DNA from: Pagrus major
Lineage: Eukaryota > Chordata > Actinopteri > Spariformes > Sparidae
Assembly: GCF_040436345.1 (NCBI RefSeq)
Contig: NC_133227.1
Location: 21,016,671-21,080,670, forward strand
DNA length: 64,000 bases
Direction: 5' to 3'
Shown: positions 35,646 through 63,044 of the stretch, in pieces
Numbering within the stretch: position 1 is the first letter of the stretch
How the letters are laid out: each line of letters starts with the position of its first letter
The notes under the pieces: model-generated
Database searches by the model: none
What the model saw: the letters and a program-made list of their open reading frames with translations, nothing else
Told to the model about the DNA's origin: nothing
Made by a program: the position numbers and the translations under genes

Positions 35646-37241
35646 TTTGAGGAACAGTATGCTGAATGTAATTTAACAGGATTCTGCAGGTCGGTCATGT
35701 GTTCAAACGTTTTTTTTTTCCACATGAGACATGTAGTGACAGTAAAAGTGAATCCATGTGCATTTCAAGACTGAACCAAGAGATTGTCTTTTTTTTTTTC
35801 ACCAGTCCAGACCAAAATAAACTGAAAATAGTCTGTACATTTTAAAGTAGTGAGGAGCAAAAATCATTCAACGCTGGAAAAAGAAACAGATTTGATGTTC
35901 GAGCTCGATTTCAAACAGAAGCGCTCGCGTGAATTAATCTCCGTTCTGGTAAAATGTGTAAAAACAAAAAAGAAAATAAATTAATACAAAATACTTTTCG
36001 TATCTATACACATTATCGAGATTCCCACGGCCTCTTTGACACCTGTGTTTGGCAACATTTTAAATAAATGTTGTACAAAGGAGGATGTGAATAATTCCTA
36101 CATGTCTTGGCTGCTTACCAAGTGAGGATTTTCCTTTCTCACATGACAGTCCCTCAGTCTGTCCACGCACACACACACACACACATTATCACAATCCCAG
36201 TAAACCCATCAGAGGAATATTCACTGCAGTCCACTATTACATTCTGTACAGACGATGCATGTGATTTCTAATTATGAAAAACAATCCCCACAACACAATC
36301 CTTCACAAAATCCGTCTTTTCAACCCACCTTGACTTTTATTACATGATGTGAAAAGACAAACCTCTGTTAATAAAATCATCGCCAGAGAAAAAAAGAAAA
36401 TGAGAGTTTCCTAAAAGAGAGACCGGAAATTAAAATAAAATATCACAACTGAAACAAACGAAACCTAACTCATCTCCACGTTTGTCTTCATTGCTGAAAT
36501 CCTCCATGAGTGGTGTGTGTGTGTGTGTGTGTGTAAAATGGTTAGATTGTGACATCCTCTTTCATTATCTACCCTGAAGGGGGTTTGAAGAAAAAGTTAG
36601 CTTTTGACATGTGACAGAAAGCCAGAGGGGTCGACATTTCATTTTCAGAAGCAGGACACTTAACATGACAAAAGCACAATCCTTCTTGTCCCTGCAACTC
36701 TCGGGGGTTCACTGTTGAAAGCTTATTGAAAAGCAAACATCTTGAAATTTACCTCAGCCATCATCTCTTGATCGTTATAAGCCCGCGAGATGTCAAAACT
36801 CATCATTACAGCGATCCTTTCACCTGATCAACTGTATAACAAAGAGGAATTCAACTTTATCTTTCACCTTTCTGAATTTAATGTCGAGTCCTATGAACTT
36901 GTAGGTTTCCTTGATGCTTATAACCAAAAGAGTGATTAAAAAACAAAAAGAAAACCGAAATGACCAAAGCTTTTCCTCCCTGTATTCATCTAAAACTGCT
37001 CTTACTCTTCCTGATCAAAATGTTATACCTGACATCCGTCATATATATATTCAAAAATACGAACCATCTACACCCAGGCTTTGACTGCTTTATACCCAAG
37101 ATTCCTGACCATATTCAAAACAGAAACGATGGTACATGGTTGTAGTGGCACGGTCATGCTAACGCAGGCATGATGAGTGATGGTTATGTGAGATAAAGTG
37201 CATTCAAACGGAGCATACAGCGGTGAGGGACTGCGCCGGAG

Positions 37242-40200
37242 TCAGTCCTCCTCCTCGTCACTCCAGAAGGCATCTTCTTCATCGAGATCCACACCTTGGA
37301 AGAGTCTGCGACGTGGGGAAAGAAAGACGCATTTGAATCAGTACGTTTATAGATTAAAAAGTAAGCGTCAGTGGCAAAAAGAAAAGAGAAACACGGATCA
37401 CTCACTGGTTGTAACAGGGCGAATGAGGATTGTTAAAGTGGCTGTACGGGTTGACTTTGCTGAGCAGGCCCAGGCACAACCAACAGAAATATTGTCTACA
37501 CGAGGTACAGGTCATCTTGTTACAGCCGTCCACTTTCTGGAGAGACACAGAGAGATGAGGTGTTCATAAAACAACCATTGGCATAGCAATAGCAACTGAC
37601 ATAAGCTGGGATCGGTCATAGGAAAACCAGGCAACTTCAGTATTTTATTTTCCCCATATTTTCCCGTTTCTGCAGCAATGTGAGCATATTCGCCGCTTCA
37701 CTGACCCAATATTTTCACATCTATTGAGGGTTTATTGAAACCAAACCAGAGTATGTGATTGGCAGAACAATGTACAGATGAACCGAGGTGGTTTGGGTGA
37801 GTTTTCTTTTGTTTTCTTTCAGGTTTGACTGACGTGTGATTTAGGACAATAAAATGACTATTTCTCAAATGGAGTCTGGTGGTAAGAGCGGCAGCAGCTG
37901 TGTCTGGTTAAACCAAAATAGATTTTATTACTTAAAAAGATCTCTGTAGGGATCCTCTCCATAATATTGTCAGACATTGAATAACTATCTGAGCCTCTCA
38001 GTGGCAAAAACAAGCCCTTTAAGTGGACTCAACCAGTCTCAGCCGGCAGCGAGCGACAACAGGCTTTCAATGTAATCTCTAATCCCTCACAAAGTCAAAG
38101 TGAGTCCACCAAAAGTGCTTGTTTTTGTCCCTATTAATCACTTAATACGATCCAGGTTGAACAATACTAATCATCTGTACTGTCGACCAAACACAGTGTG
38201 CAGTCAGTTTTGTGTTAACCTGACAATTGTGTCTAAATCTCTGCAAAATGTTCGTGATTAAATAAACTCTCCACTTGTTTCATATACAAGTCAAAGCCTG
38301 TCGTGCTGCACTCTGACCAGCAGAGGGAGCCCGACCTGTATGTTAGTTCCACAGCGTGGGCAGCCTTTGCAGTTCTCATTGAGCCAGTCTCTGCTAAAGG
38401 ACTCTTCCACTGCTTTCTGGATCACCCTCTTCCCAAAGCGTTGCTCCATGAACTTTTTCCCCTCAGTTGTGGCTGACAGGTACTCGTCTCTGAGGTTACG
38501 CAACTCATCTGCAGAACAAGACAGGAAACAGAGGAGGAATATGAAGTACGAACTGAGTCTTTTGGTAATATTTTACCAATACAGCATCTGAAAACAATTA
38601 TTAATATTTATAATGTCACTCCTAAAGAAGCTTTATGTGTGTTTAGTTAAGAAAAAAACAAATAACATCATTTCATGAGCAAATAAACTCCTCTGACGCT
38701 CAAAACGGTATCTCAAAAAATGTACCTTAATCATCAGCGTAACCTTAAAGTATTTGGATGGCTGTTGATGGAGATTTGTCAAACACACAGACAAAACAAC
38801 ACTAACAACAGCGGCATTTTACGTGACATCACCTGCATTGATTTTGCAGTTGGAGAGACCGTGATAGCCCAGCTTGCACAGTGTGCAGAAAGCATACTGG
38901 CAGACCGAGCAAATGCCCATGGTTGTGTCCGGCTCCACCATCACGGCGGTGCCGCAGGACTGCCGGGGACAGTAGACCACGTCGGCCATCAGGTCCAGAC
39001 TGGACTGGAGCAACAAACGGTCGTAACGGGCAAACAGTTCTTCATTCACCAGCTGCTTCACCTGAGAAATGAAGACGCACGGAGGGAAAGGGGTTCGTTA
39101 CAAGTGATGAGGTGGGGGAAAACACATCTTCTTAACCAACTCTCTTACCTGCAACGGTGTAGCTAGGGAGGTACATTTGGGCTCAGGGCAATTAAGGCAC
39201 TGAACGTTGCCGTCCCGTATTTGGATCTGGAAGTATTCAGTCATGCAGGCCTTGCAGTAGACGTGCTGGCACTCGTTAAAGCAGAGGCAGTTGGAGCCCA
39301 GCTTCTCCGAAAAGCAGATCCCACAGCAGAACACCTTGGCATCAAACACCCTCTGCCGCTGCGCCTCGTCAAAGTCCAGGAGCTGAGGTAGGAGGTCGGC
39401 ACGCGGGTCCATTATAAGAACGGCACGCGGGTCCAGTTGAGAAGACGAAGACAACTGCGTTTCAGACTTCTCCTTCTTCACTTCTCTTTTTTTCTCCTCT
39501 GTGTTCTCAGGATGACTTTCACACTGCAGAGCTGAACGGAAGTGAAGAAAACATTAGAAAGTTGTACTAAATAAAGAAAATGAGGATATTATAAACATTT
39601 TATAGATACATGCTGATATGGCTATTAGACAGGTATCTAAGCTTCTGCAGATGTATCCACACGAACAAAAAAAATACCGTACCTGTGGCTGCAGGGTCGG
39701 TTTTCCTGCGCTCGCCACCTGCCTTACTTCCTCCCCTAATGACTTCAAGAGGAGACTGGATGCCCAGGAAGTCAAGAGCCTCCTCTTTGAGGAACTGGAT
39801 CCATGTGAACAGAACCACACAGCCTTGGTTCTCCTCCCACAGCTCGTCCAGGCGCCTGCACACAGAGCTCATCTGAGGAGGGAAAATGGAAAAGAACAAG
39901 AGGGATGAACGGTCAGGTTTTTCTTTTTAGCGATACCGACAGCAACTTCACGTAGAATTAATTAACGTAAGCAAGCGCTCTTCTCACCTGTGCTCTGGTC
40001 ATCCATTTAGAGCTGAGGGTGTAAACAGGCGAGGAGGTGGATGGGTAGTCGGCAGGAAGCTCAAAGTTGAGCACCAAAGGAGGTAAGAAGCAGACATTAT
40101 ATTCAGTTTGCTTCTCTCCTGCAACAGACACAGGAAATGACATTTTACAATGGGAGTGAGACTAAATGGGTATTTAGGGGGTCGACCAGGAGTAACTTAA

Positions 40201-40407
40201 AGAGATTTGCATACAACATAGAGCTGTTTCTTTACAAGGCTTACTGACAGGTGTACCTTTGACAACAACTTTGAAATCAGCAGGGAGCTCCAGACAGAAC
40301 TGGATCTCTCCCCCCTGTGCGGAGTCTGCCCGGTGAAACTCCTCCTCATCATAGATACTTGCTAAAGCAAGCAGCTCATCCTCCTGGGCTTCCTTGTCCT
40401 CAGACAT
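37242..40407 (-). CDS. rnf14: E3 ubiquitin-protein ligase RNF14 (RBR family)
   Basis: RNF14 is a RING-between-RING ubiquitin ligase, known as an androgen-receptor coactivator and as a factor for clearing stalled or crosslinked translation factors. Coding exons on the minus strand are 40407-40257, 40118-39988, 39872-39683, 39531-39149, 39061-38833, 38508-38336, 37536-37406 and 37305-37242. Phases agree and give 483 residues (human 474). An N-terminal RWD domain (about residues 10-140) opens MSEDKEAQEDELLALASIYD. RING1 starts at C226/C227, the IBR lies in the exon at 38.8-39.1 kb, and RING2 spans C411-C440 with the expected catalytic cysteine at C429 (KMTC). The acidic tail WSDEEED is conserved. 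A non-coding first exon ends at 41094 and splices to 40415. The RING1 exon carries a 24-nt internal duplication. Confidence 0.97.
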
Positions 40408-40413
40408 TTACAT
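40408..40413 (-). promoter_or_regulatory. rnf14: Start-stop uORF (ATG TAA) directly before rnf14 start codon
   Basis: On the minus strand the second exon begins at 40415 with GAATGTAAATGTCTGAG. The first ATG is followed at once by TAA, and the true start ATG follows with no gap, in the same frame. Start-stop elements are known to hold ribosomes and depend on reinitiation or leaky scanning for the main frame. Confidence 0.7.
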
Positions 40414-41093
40414 TCCTACAATGACAACAACGAAAAGGGACATAAAACACAGATGTGAAGCCAAACAAGCAAGCTACCAGACATCATACCTACTGATACA
40501 GCTGTGGCTCATCACGTTTATCACCAGCTGCTGTCAATACTGACACAGAAAATCAGCGTTTGACAGTTTTTACCTTCACTTCAGCGTGTTAACAGTTTGA
40601 TCTAATGTTAGTTAAACACTTTTAAAGAGCCGGTCTTGTAAGAGGAAGATAAAGCTACCTGATGTTATAACTTTGTTGTGACATAACACCAAGCTTTACC
40701 TTAGCTGACGCACGGCTCAAAAGTTAGCACGCTAGCTAGGAGAAGTAAACTTTACCCACCACTAGACATGCTCGTTATTAATCACAATGTAGCTAATAGT
40801 CGCCTGAATAAATGCGGGTGTTGTTGTGTACGCAAGCAAGCTGGAAAAACTTCACGCCAGGAGACATTTTAGCTAAGCTAGCGAACTGGGGAACTAGCTA
40901 GTTAGCAGTAGGGAAGCTAGCTAGCTAGCCATGTTAGCTAATGTAAACAGAGTGGCTATGGCTACAGTGGGAGCTCGGCCCTGACTTTTCCTCTGTGGCT
41001 GCTTTAAACCAGAACAATTCATCTGCACGTCTGAGGGAAACTATCACAAGTATGATGCCACAGTAATAACGTGGGAAATAACGCGTTTCTTAC

Positions 41094-41168
41094 CTTGTCC
41101 GACCCCGAGCAGCACTAGTGACTCCTGCACTCTGACCGGTTCATGACTGGAGGCGGTGTGGGCGGGAC
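41094..41168 (-). promoter_or_regulatory. rnf14: rnf14 non-coding first exon and core promoter region
   Basis: A strong donor (GGACAAG|gtaag) ends a non-coding exon at 41094. The transcription start is not determined. The region is GC-richer than its surroundings and contains GGGCGGG-like boxes near 41160-41166. No TATA box was placed. Confidence 0.45.
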
Positions 41169-41183
41169 AGCGCCCCCTGCAGG
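41169..41183 (-). promoter_or_regulatory. CTCF-like site at rnf14 promoter
   Basis: The minus strand reads CCTGCAGGGGGCGCT, matching 14 of 15 positions of the CTCF core CCASYAGRKGGCRSY. It lies within 90 bp of the non-coding exon donor. Motif evidence only. Confidence 0.4.
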
Positions 41184-41293
41184 CTGGTTAGCGGCCTCTG
41201 CGTTAACAACTCCATTCAAACTATGTCACATTTTTTAAACCTGCAGCAATTAATCGATTAGCTGTCAACTATTGTGATAACCGATTAATCTGT

Positions 41294-41535
41294 TTGAGTT
41301 AGTACATTTACTCAAGTACTGCACTTAAGTACACTTTTGAGGTACTTGTACTTCACTTGAGTACTTCTATTTTTCATGTTGCATCGGACCCAGTGCATTT
41401 TTTAATTAACTTTTTCAACACTCAGATTTAAAAAATGCTGAATATCAGATCTGATAAACTCATAGTTTACAGTATACAGATAAATATATGGGGAACTTAC
41501 TTTTACTTGTACTTTTGATACTTGAGTACATTTAA
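41294..41535. mobile_element. 'Tactcaagtac' dispersed repeat, empty copy
   Basis: Shares ATTTACTCAAGTACTG and ATACTTGAGTACATTTAATA ends with the 31.8-kb copy, but lacks its nested insertion. Confidence 0.6.
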
Positions 41536-41769
41536 TATCAGATACTTTAAGACTTTAAGACTTATTCTTATGGGTGACTCTCACCTTTACCAAAGTAATA
41601 TTCAATAAAGTTTACCATCATAGAGGAAAACCAGAAAAATGTCACATTTGAGAAATTGGAACCAGTTAATTTTGGTCATTCTTGCTTGAAAAATTACTTT
41701 GAATTGTTACTGAAAAGTTTCCAATTAGTGATTAATCAGCTTCAGCTGTATCAAGATGACCCTTTAAGC

Positions 41770-42345
41770 CAGCGAACTAGGAAACTAGCTATTTAACAGT
41801 AGGGAAAGCATTCAAGCTAGTTAGCAATGTTAACAATTACTTTTAATTGTTCCCAAATATTTTTCTGTCCAATTATTGATTAATTGACTTCAGCTGTATC
41901 ATAGTGTTAAATTTACAATCAATTGTCCTCCTGGTCAAATTTACCAACTAGCCTAGGACTAGGAAACTAGCCAGTAAGCAATAGGGAAATCATTCAAGCT
42001 AGTTAGCAATGTTAACTATTGTAAACAGTGGCTATTACTTTTAATTGTTCCCAAGTATTTCTCTGTCCAATTATTGATTAATTAACTTCAGCTATATCAT
42101 AGTGTGTCAAATTTACCAACTAGCCTATTGTACATTTGAACTAGCGAACTAAGAAACTAGCTTGTTTCGGGAAAGCATTCAAGCTTGTTAGCGATGTAAA
42201 CTAGAGTAAACAGTGGCTATTACTTTTAATTATTCCTGAATATTTTTCTTTACAAACTACTAACATTTAAGCTAGCAAACTAGGAAAACTAGCTAGTTAA
42301 GCTTGCCAGCAATGTTAACTAATGTAAACAGTGGCAGTGGCAGTG
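41770..42345. repeat. Diverged tandem array between rnf14 and hspa4
   Basis: Four units begin near 41776, 41958, 42148 and 42279 with variants of ACTAGGAAACTAGC. Each is followed by AGCAATGTTAAC-type blocks, and the first three also by ACTTTTAATTGTTCC-type blocks. Spacings are about 182, 190 and 131 bp. A related fifth unit, ACTGGGGAACTAGC, is at 40885 inside rnf14 intron 1 and is followed by GTTAGCTAATGTAAACAG. Confidence 0.7.
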
Positions 42346-42586
42346 AGGACCTGCCATGTACAAACTATTTTATAGTTACCATATCTTTGCCGTCACCAAC
42401 AGGTGTCCTGGTGCTTCAGCAGGAGGAAATTCTTCTACGACTTATCAACTATTAAAAGGCATTTTACAAGGTTAGTGTTTTCACACCCAACATTAAAGTT
42501 AAGCCTCCATTCATCCTGTCTGAATGAATGACGGTTATTTGTCAATAAGCCATTTCTCACATCACATTGTTTTTTGTTTGTCAAGA

Positions 42587-42592
42587 TTTATT
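42587..42592 (-). terminator. hspa4: hspa4 polyadenylation signal (AATAAA)
   Basis: AATAAA on the minus strand about 830 bp past the hspa4 stop, giving a 3' UTR of 43419 to about 42570. Confidence 0.5.
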
Positions 42593-43419
42593 TTTTGCTT
42601 TTTTTTTTTTGGTGATGTGGCAGCAACAGCAGCACCGAGGAGGTGATTAGTTGGACCAGCATTCACACCGTTTAAGTAGAAAAAACAATACAAGGCTACC
42701 AGAGAACAACCAACGGACCATTGCTTTAGTATGAGAAAAAGCCATTGAAGCCAATGAAATCCTGCATGACAGTGACTTGTAGTATCTAGTTTCAACATAC
42801 AGTACAGGTAAACTCAACAAAAAAACTCCTTCTCACCTTTTAAAACTTTAAACATTATAATCCAGCAGTTACAGTTATTTGTAGTGGAAAAAAATGCACT
42901 ATTTGTCATGTACAACTTGGAACAATCCGTGTTCGTTTACATGTGCCACTGTACCTACACCTTATTTAGACATACTGCGTTATTATCATTATTTTTTTTA
43001 CATTTCCTGGATGTGCTACTAGTTTTCTTCTGCACATCCACTTTGCTTACATTTCTTCAAATCTGACATTCTTTAGCGTAAACACGCTCAGGAGACGCTG
43101 AACAAAACAATCGTTTAAACATAATGGCCGTCAAAGCAACACGGAGAAAAAGCAGTTTCCATCCCACAACTTTTATGTCATAAAGTAGTCCATTCACTAT
43201 TAATATTATGCAATATTTTTTGTACTCATCAGAGAGAGAATGAGAAACGACATGCCGAAGAGGCTGACTGATGAACAGTATTGATTAGGGATGCTGCTGT
43301 TTGTCTTCGAGAGAGAGGCTACTGCGCCGTCGAGAACGACCTCAGACGAACGACAGAATCGGGGGGGCGTGTAGCAGGACGAACGGAGGTGAAACTCAGG
43401 GGGGTGACGGCTGCAACAG

Positions 43420-56745
<13,326 letters not shown>

Positions 56746-56923
56746 TTATCTACGGGTGAATATATAGAAAAATAAAAGTAAGGTCCAGCTACAGGTTAAA
56801 AGGGGATGTAAAAGTCGGGGGAAGTAGTTGTGTTGCGCTGCGTTAAGTAGGGCTACTTCTAGTCATAATCCACACCGCTGACTATTACCGGTGTCCCTGA
56901 TCGCTACTGTCCGGCTGCAAATA

Positions 56924-56931
56924 TCGCGAGA
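56924..56931 (+). promoter_or_regulatory. hspa4: TCGCGAGA promoter element upstream of hspa4
   Basis: TCGCGAGA is the core of the palindromic TCTCGCGAGA element found in many CpG-type, TATA-less vertebrate promoters. It lies 215 bp upstream of the hspa4 start codon. Confidence 0.4.
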
Positions 56932-56939
56932 TTTACACA

Positions 56940-56964
56940 GTTCTGGATATCTCTGGACCTTTCT
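56940..56964 (-). promoter_or_regulatory. hspa4: Five-unit heat-shock-element-like array upstream of hspa4
   Basis: Five contiguous 5-bp units alternate as nTTCn/nGAAn: gTTCt, gGATa, tCTCt, gGACc, tTTCt. Two are perfect and three match two of three bases. In every unit the most critical base (the G of GAA or C of TTC) is kept. It lies about 230 bp upstream of the hspa4 start codon, where an HSF1 site would be expected for this family. Confidence 0.45.
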
Positions 56965-56999
56965 ATAACCATGTGAAAGACTGTTCTCCAATATTCGAG

Positions 57000-58297
57000 T
57001 ATTTGGGAGATATTTCTTGAGATGCCTGACTATTGCCAGATTATACTGGTGGTTTCGATTACTGTGGATGCAAATTGCATAAATAAATCAATGGCTATTT
57101 AGTTGATGATGCCTGGGATGGACTCTAGGCTGTGCTATATGAGGGTGTTGAATGTATGAGGTCAGATTTTACATGCTTTAGTGAACTGACCACAACTTCA
57201 CATTATGTTTTTGTTTTTATATCAGTAATTCATCATAACACAAAACACTAATGTGGTCCAACATGGGACAAGACATGCAAGGGCAAGGTATGCAAATCTA
57301 ATGAAATAAATGAATTAAAAAATATCATGTTACAGGGAATGCAAGTGAAGTTTTGTGCAGGATGGTATTAAATTATATATGTATGCAGTGTTTTACCTTT
57401 TTGAATGAACTAAGCTGTTGTATACCCTTAATTATACAACATTTAGATCCATTACGTCCTATGCGTTTTTATGAAAAAATTTGTCGGTGGAATGAAAATA
57501 CTGTTTAAGAAACCAGAGACGACATCTAGGCTACCTGCAGCTCTGACAGAAAGTAAGTATGGGTGGGTGTGATGACAGTTGAGTGTGGGAGGGTGCACTG
57601 CGTTGGTGACACAGATAGCCAACTGCTCAACCTTAGCAATTGTTTGCACAGTGCTGAAGATATGGAGATAACACCAAAGACAAAATATATGTGTATAGTC
57701 CTATCATGATGCTCATTTACAGCTGTCAGGCCTAAAGAAATTAAAATGTTCTTCATTGACAAAAGTATTCTGAATTCCTAGTTGGATTTGATGAGGAATA
57801 AAATCCAAATATGAAATATGAAATATGAAGAGTGCCAAGCATTGATATTCCCAGTAAACTATGAGGATTAAGTGTTTGGTAAACAGTACGCCCTAAAACC
57901 TCTGAAGTCTCTGACAAACTGAATGTGGTCAATATGTGGATCAAATGGATAAACGCCACCAGATTTGAATGTCTGCATGCTCTATTGCTGGGTGATTGAT
58001 ATATGGTGAGTGACAATATATCTCCTGCACTTGAATGCAATCCCGTACAGTTCTGTCATACAACATATTTTCAATGCTGTAAAAGGAAATTAAATATTTT
58101 CGATGCTGAGCACAGAGATGACTGAATTTTAGGTAAAATAATCACATTTTTAATATAATTCAGTCCAGAACAACACAACAACCATAAAGTTTATAGCCTG
58201 AAAAAGTTATAGTGAAAATGAATTAACACATGAACAGCTAAAGAGGCAGTCTCAACAAATAGGCTAGTCTTCAAACTGAACTGAAGTGCTTTTGTTT

Positions 58298-58348
<51 letters not shown>

Positions 58349-58620
58349 ACTTTTTTCTGTTTGTGTTTTATGTCACTGTGTGCATGACTGAAGCGCTGAC
58401 TGTTTGACTGTGTAAAATCTTGCCTCTGCTTTGATTAAATCATATTTTAAATTAAATTATTATCAATTAATTATATTTTTAGGTTTCCTGCTGTCACACA
58501 ATATAAATGCTAATTTGTTACTGTTAATTAATTCCACTAATTCAACACTAATCAGTTAGTAACTTGATCAAATACATAGATGCAGTAGACCATCTCTGCC
58601 AATAGGGGGCATTAGTTGCA
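57000..58620. other. Divergent spacer between hspa4 and zcchc10
   Basis: No gene. It contains a possible relic of the GGGCGAT-type MITE (about 57980-58025, TGCTGGGTGATTGATATATG) and a TTTC microsatellite. The remainder is AT-rich. Confidence 0.5.
58296..58348 (+). repeat. (TTTC)n microsatellite
   Basis: About thirteen TTTC units on the plus strand, in the spacer 330 bp before zcchc10. Confidence 0.9.
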
Positions 58621-58629
58621 TTAAGGCTG

Positions 58630-58640
58630 CCGGAAATACG
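58630..58640 (+). promoter_or_regulatory. zcchc10: ETS-type site upstream of zcchc10
   Basis: CCGGAAATACG contains the CCGGAA core of ETS/GABP sites common in TATA-less housekeeping promoters. It is 42 bp before the zcchc10 ATG. Confidence 0.35.
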
Positions 58641-58681
58641 TACCTACCCCGATACCAACGAAGAAGAAAAAGTAGTGCAAC

Positions 58682-61619
<2,938 letters not shown>

Positions 61620-62456
61620 GTAAGTAGGATGTTTATTCAACCATCTTTGTACAATGCTGAATGTTTTGGCTTCATACATTCAAGTGTTTTGATGTGAAAC
61701 AAGTAAGCGGACAGGCACTCTTTATATAATACATACTTAAATATCCTGGCCAAATTATACTTTTACATTTTTGGTGAGTGAACTGTACAGTTTAGTAGTC
61801 CGCTACTTTTTAATATGAATAACTAATTTAGTTACATGTATTTATTAGCAGGTAAGTAGTAGTATTCATACCTAGTTGTATGTAATTTTTAAAAGAAAAA
61901 AGATACATGAAGGCTTTAACATTGCTGTTCTTATTACCTTGTCTAGCTAGCTATTTCAGAAATATCCCTGTAATTCACTTTGCATTTATAATGAATGTTG
62001 ACATAGATACCATTCATCAGGGAAGCTTCTCCAGGTCTGCTGACTAGTGAGGAGTCCTTGGGAATTTCAATTTGTTTCAGTCGTTCGAATGATGTCCCCC
62101 GGGGGTCAGTAAGGTCACATGTGAGTCACATGAAAGTCACGTGAGAGTCGCACCCGGGTGTGTGTCAGGTTTAAATTGGTGTGAAAATCTAATCTTGCCT
62201 GCGAAAGGATGTCAGGATATTTCTGGATGGTAGAGGATCTCCTTCGCAGTATTACTGTCCCGTTCTTGTTTCGAAGACTGAACATTATTAACAAAAGTGT
62301 GACGTAACAGTTCCCCTCGAATTGATGACTTTGAGCCTCTACAGTTTGTTAAAATGGCTTAAGCAGGTATCTTATAGACCAGTAGTAGTAGTAAATGCTT
62401 TCATATGTAACAAGATGCTACTATTTCATCAAATTGCCGTTGTGATGGCTTCTAAT

Positions 62457-62792
62457 TAGAGCCCGTCCGATACTCGATTTTTGGGGCGAATATCAATATG
62501 AGGAAGTAAAGCATAAAATATACAAATTTTTTTGCAATGATCCCTCAAACATTTGCAACAAAGATATGTGACGGAGGCAGGCAGGATATTTTACAGTGTA
62601 ACATCAAACTTTATCATCCAAAATGGCATCAGTGCACTGAAACAGTCAACTTCTGGAAATTTAATAATTATACATTACCCAAAGCATTTTAAGCTCTAAA
62701 ATATCAGATCATATCGGAAAACATATACACAGATATACCTATATATCTGTGATAGGCCAATATCTGCCAACCACAATATTGTTTGGGCTCTA
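62457..62792. mobile_element. hAT-type MITE, second copy
   Basis: The ends TAGAGCCCGTCCGATA and, inverted, TAGAGCCCAAAC match the 23.7-kb element. The flanks cttctaat (62449-62456) and gttctaat (62793-62800) are an 8-bp target duplication with one mismatch. Confidence 0.7.
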
Positions 62793-63003
62793 GTTCTAAT
62801 CCAGTGCTTTTCAGTGCCTGCTTTTAAAAATCCTAATGTGGCTGTATTTATGTGCGGTTTGTTCATGTCTCAAAGGGTCATGAGTGCAGATGTTAATCAG
62901 TTTTATAAAATGTTTAGAACTTGCAATGACATGCTTTAATTTTTGTGTTTAGCTGCCCAAAGGGAAAGTTACTGTTGTTGATATCATCTAAATATTTGTG
63001 TGT

Positions 63004-63008
63004 ATATG

Positions 63009-63041
<33 letters not shown>
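63004..63041 (+). repeat. (TA)n-(TG)n microsatellite
   Basis: TATATATATATG followed by about ten TG units. Confidence 0.8.
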
Positions 63042-63044
63042 TTT

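Noticed and set aside
26656-37241. Search for gnpda1 between ndfip1 and rnf14
   Set aside because: No glucosamine-6-phosphate deaminase exon was found; the interval is accounted for by the endouc-like gene, spacers and repeats.
37198-37569. A 123-codon plus frame
   Set aside because: Antisense to the last two coding exons of rnf14.
38720-39166. A 148-codon plus frame
   Set aside because: Antisense to the rnf14 IBR exon; its openness reflects codon bias of the true gene on the other strand.
39516-39531. Alternative acceptor TCTGCAG within the rnf14 RING1 exon
   Set aside because: Using it would put TGA in frame immediately after the junction; the upstream CAG at 39532-39534 keeps the frame open.
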